Below are positions 7,289-8,017 of a DNA stretch of 8,017 bases, piece by piece. How positions within the stretch are numbered: position 1 is the first letter of the stretch; each line of letters opens with the position of its first letter. Made by a program: the position numbers and the translations under genes. The DNA lies in the NCBI GenBank assembly GCA_947629065.1, contig CANRCH010000082.1:1-8017 (forward strand). Direction: 5' to 3'. Under the pieces are notes generated by a model that worked only from the letters and a program-made list of their open reading frames with translations, had not been told where the DNA came from and did no database searches. Origin of the DNA: an uncultured Aliarcobacter sp. GTDB lineage: Bacteria > Campylobacterota > Campylobacteria > Campylobacterales > Arcobacteraceae.

Positions 7289-7312
7289 TGCTAGGACTTT
7301 TTTGTCCTAGCA
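7289..7312 (+). terminator. Hairpin after yceI, probable terminator of unusual form
   Basis: A perfect 9-base stem, TGCTAGGAC (7289-7297) and GTCCTAGCA (7304-7312), encloses a loop of six T. It starts 3 bases after the yceI stop, where a terminator is expected. Unlike a standard intrinsic terminator, the base after the stem is T but then a run of A follows, so the T-run lies in the loop instead of downstream. On the other strand the tail would be AATTTATT, also weak. It may act as an mRNA 3'-end stabiliser. Confidence 0.6.
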
Positions 7313-7336
7313 TAAAAAACATTAAAATTTCTTATA

Positions 7337-7371
7337 CAACTAAGTTGCATTTAATACTTACTCGTTATAAT
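7337..7371 (+). promoter_or_regulatory. Predicted promoter of the Cys-rich small protein, with short palindrome upstream
   Basis: A perfect TATAAT -10 box lies at 7366-7371, 32 bases before ATG 7404. Upstream, TTGCAT at 7345-7350 is a weak -35 with 15-base spacing. A palindrome CAACT-A-AGTTG (7337-7347) overlaps that -35 and could be a regulator site, possibly for the MerR-type protein encoded downstream; this is conjecture. The ribosome binding site AAAGGAG (7391-7397) is strong, 6 bases from ATG. Confidence 0.5.
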
Positions 7372-7403
7372 TCCAACATTAAAAATCAATAAAGGAGTTA
7401 TTT

Positions 7404-7661
7404 ATGACAAACAGTTGTCAATGTTGCTCTAAAAAAATTCCAATTTCAAAGGTTTTCTGTTCTCCTGAATGTAAAGAGAACTTTTTTCAAAAAATAGCAA
7501 TTTCTGTACCAAAACCTTTTGTAAAAAAACTACATTTTTTCTGTAATGAAGAAGAGAAAGTAATTGAGATTAGAACATTTGCAAGAAGACATAACTGGCA
7601 TGAAGAGCTAGTTAGTGAAAAAGTCGAAGAGCTTATAGAAGAGTATTACAAGTGTGGGTAA
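7404..7661 (+). CDS. Small cysteine-rich protein, putative zinc ribbon, function unknown
   Basis: I do not recognise a named family for this 85-residue protein. Its first 25 residues hold C5-x-C-C8, then FCSPEC (C19-x3-C23), a pattern like treble-clef or zinc-ribbon fingers where C5/C8 and C19/C23 would hold one zinc. Cys7, Cys47 and the near-terminal Cys84 are extra. A middle part (about 33-58) with KPFVKKLHFFCNEEEKVIEI looks like strands, and the end (about 66-82, HEELVSEKVEELIEEYY) is an acidic helix. There is no signal peptide, so it is cytoplasmic. It has its own predicted promoter and a strong terminator, so it is probably a separate, well-expressed transcript. Its position between an efflux/YceI cluster and a MerR-type regulator gene permits metal or redox roles, but nothing proves one. 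Confidence 0.8.
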   Translation: MTNSCQCCSKKIPISKVFCSPECKENFFQKIAISVPKPFVKKLHFFCNEEEKVIEIRTFARRHNWHEELVSEKVEELIEEYYKCG

Positions 7662-7678
7662 ATCCCACACTTTTTTTT
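7650..7678 (+). terminator. Strong intrinsic terminator overlapping the end of the Cys-rich gene
   Basis: The stem AAGTGTGGG (7650-7658) pairs with CCCACACTT (7664-7672), with loop TAAAT, followed by a T run from 7671 to 7678. The left arm encodes the last residues of the small protein and its stop codon TAA (7659-7661) sits in the loop, so translating ribosomes should influence folding. The GC-rich stem stands out in this AT-rich region. Confidence 0.9.
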
Positions 7679-7687
7679 AGATAAACC

Positions 7688-8017
7688 ATGGCACTTTTAA
7701 ATAATCAAAAAAATATCTTACCACTTAGTAGTATTTCAGAACTTCTAAATACAAAAACTAGAACTTTAAAAATGTATGAAGAGAAAAAACTTCTACCTTT
7801 GGAAAAAGATAAAACTATCAAAAAACTATACTCAATAGATGATATCAAAATGATAGCATTTGTTCACTATTTAGCAACAATCAAAAAAATAAACTCAAAC
7901 GGAATCTCTTATATTTTAGAGATATTAGAAGATAATATGGATTCAAAACATAAAGAGGAGTTTTTGAAAATTATTGATAAAAAGCTTGAAACTCTATCAA
8001 GTTCTGATTCTGAAAAA
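7688..8017 (+). CDS. MerR-family (HspR-like) transcriptional regulator, 3' end outside window
   Basis: The frame is open from ATG 7688 to the window edge (110 residues). Residues about 13-80 form a MerR-type winged helix-turn-helix: LSSISELLNTKTRTLKMYEE (helix-turn-helix), KKLLPLEKDKTIKKLYSIDD (wing, with the typical LYS-x-DD) and then MIAFVHYLATIKKINSNGIS, resembling HspR-type members where the last helix reads VNLAG. Residues after 85 are charged and helical, as in a dimerisation coiled coil. No metal-binding cysteine is seen in the visible part; the sensing end is missing. ATG 7688 is the first possible start in this frame, since TAA lies at 7682-7684. There is no convincing ribosome binding site, and the ATG is only 9 bases after the T-tract of the preceding terminator, so expression may be by read-through or from a weak start. 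Confidence 0.85.
   Translation, partial: MALLNNQKNILPLSSISELLNTKTRTLKMYEEKKLLPLEKDKTIKKLYSIDDIKMIAFVHYLATIKKINSNGISYILEILEDNMDSKHKEEFLKIIDKKLETLSSSDSEK

Noticed and set aside
7561..7661. Coiled-coil end of the Cys-rich protein as a TA antitoxin
   Set aside because: There is no partner toxin gene and no DNA-binding motif; the acidic helix alone is not enough.
1..8017. CRISPR arrays, tRNA/rRNA genes, insertion sequence ends
   Set aside because: No regularly spaced direct repeats, cloverleaf-like segments or transposase frames were seen; the many A/T runs are general base composition.

Overview
This window looks like the chromosome of an Arcobacter-type member of the Campylobacterota (epsilonproteobacteria). 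It is very AT-rich by eye, codon use leans heavily to A/T, genes are tightly packed on one strand, and ribosome binding sites are AAGGA-like with short spacing. The genus is an inference from overall protein style; no marker gene is present. All genes found are on the + strand.

Left edge (1-281): the last part of a sensor histidine kinase (N, G1, F and G2 boxes) that stops unusually soon after the G2 box. An in-frame 'KGT' remnant of a normal kinase tail lies behind the stop codon. A small inverted repeat around a TATAAA sequence follows. Next (282-946) is a type II toxin-antitoxin pair, higB toxin then higA antitoxin, lying between the kinase end and a metal-efflux operon.

Core (1015-6672): a four-gene operon with 1-4 base overlaps. 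It encodes a small exported FixH/YtkA-like protein with a Met-rich loop, a TolC-family outer-membrane channel, a CusB-like periplasmic adaptor and a CusA-type RND pump. The pump keeps the three-methionine metal site and the proton-relay residues known from E. coli CusA, so monovalent copper/silver export is the best-supported role. Three of the four accessory methionine pairs of E. coli CusA appear to be incomplete or absent. The kinase upstream may once have been, or may still be, the sensor for this operon (inference).

Right part (6722-8017): a secreted YceI-family lipid-binding-type protein, a hairpin, an 85-residue cysteine-rich putative zinc-ribbon protein of unknown role, a strong intrinsic terminator whose stem includes that gene's last codons, and the start of a MerR/HspR-like regulator that runs off the window only 9 bases after the terminator T-tract.

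I found no RNA genes, CRISPR arrays, insertion sequences or phage genes. Nothing here is clearly a new system. The most interesting points are the kinase end beside higBA, the altered methionine relay of the pump, and the unknown Cys-rich protein beside the MerR gene.
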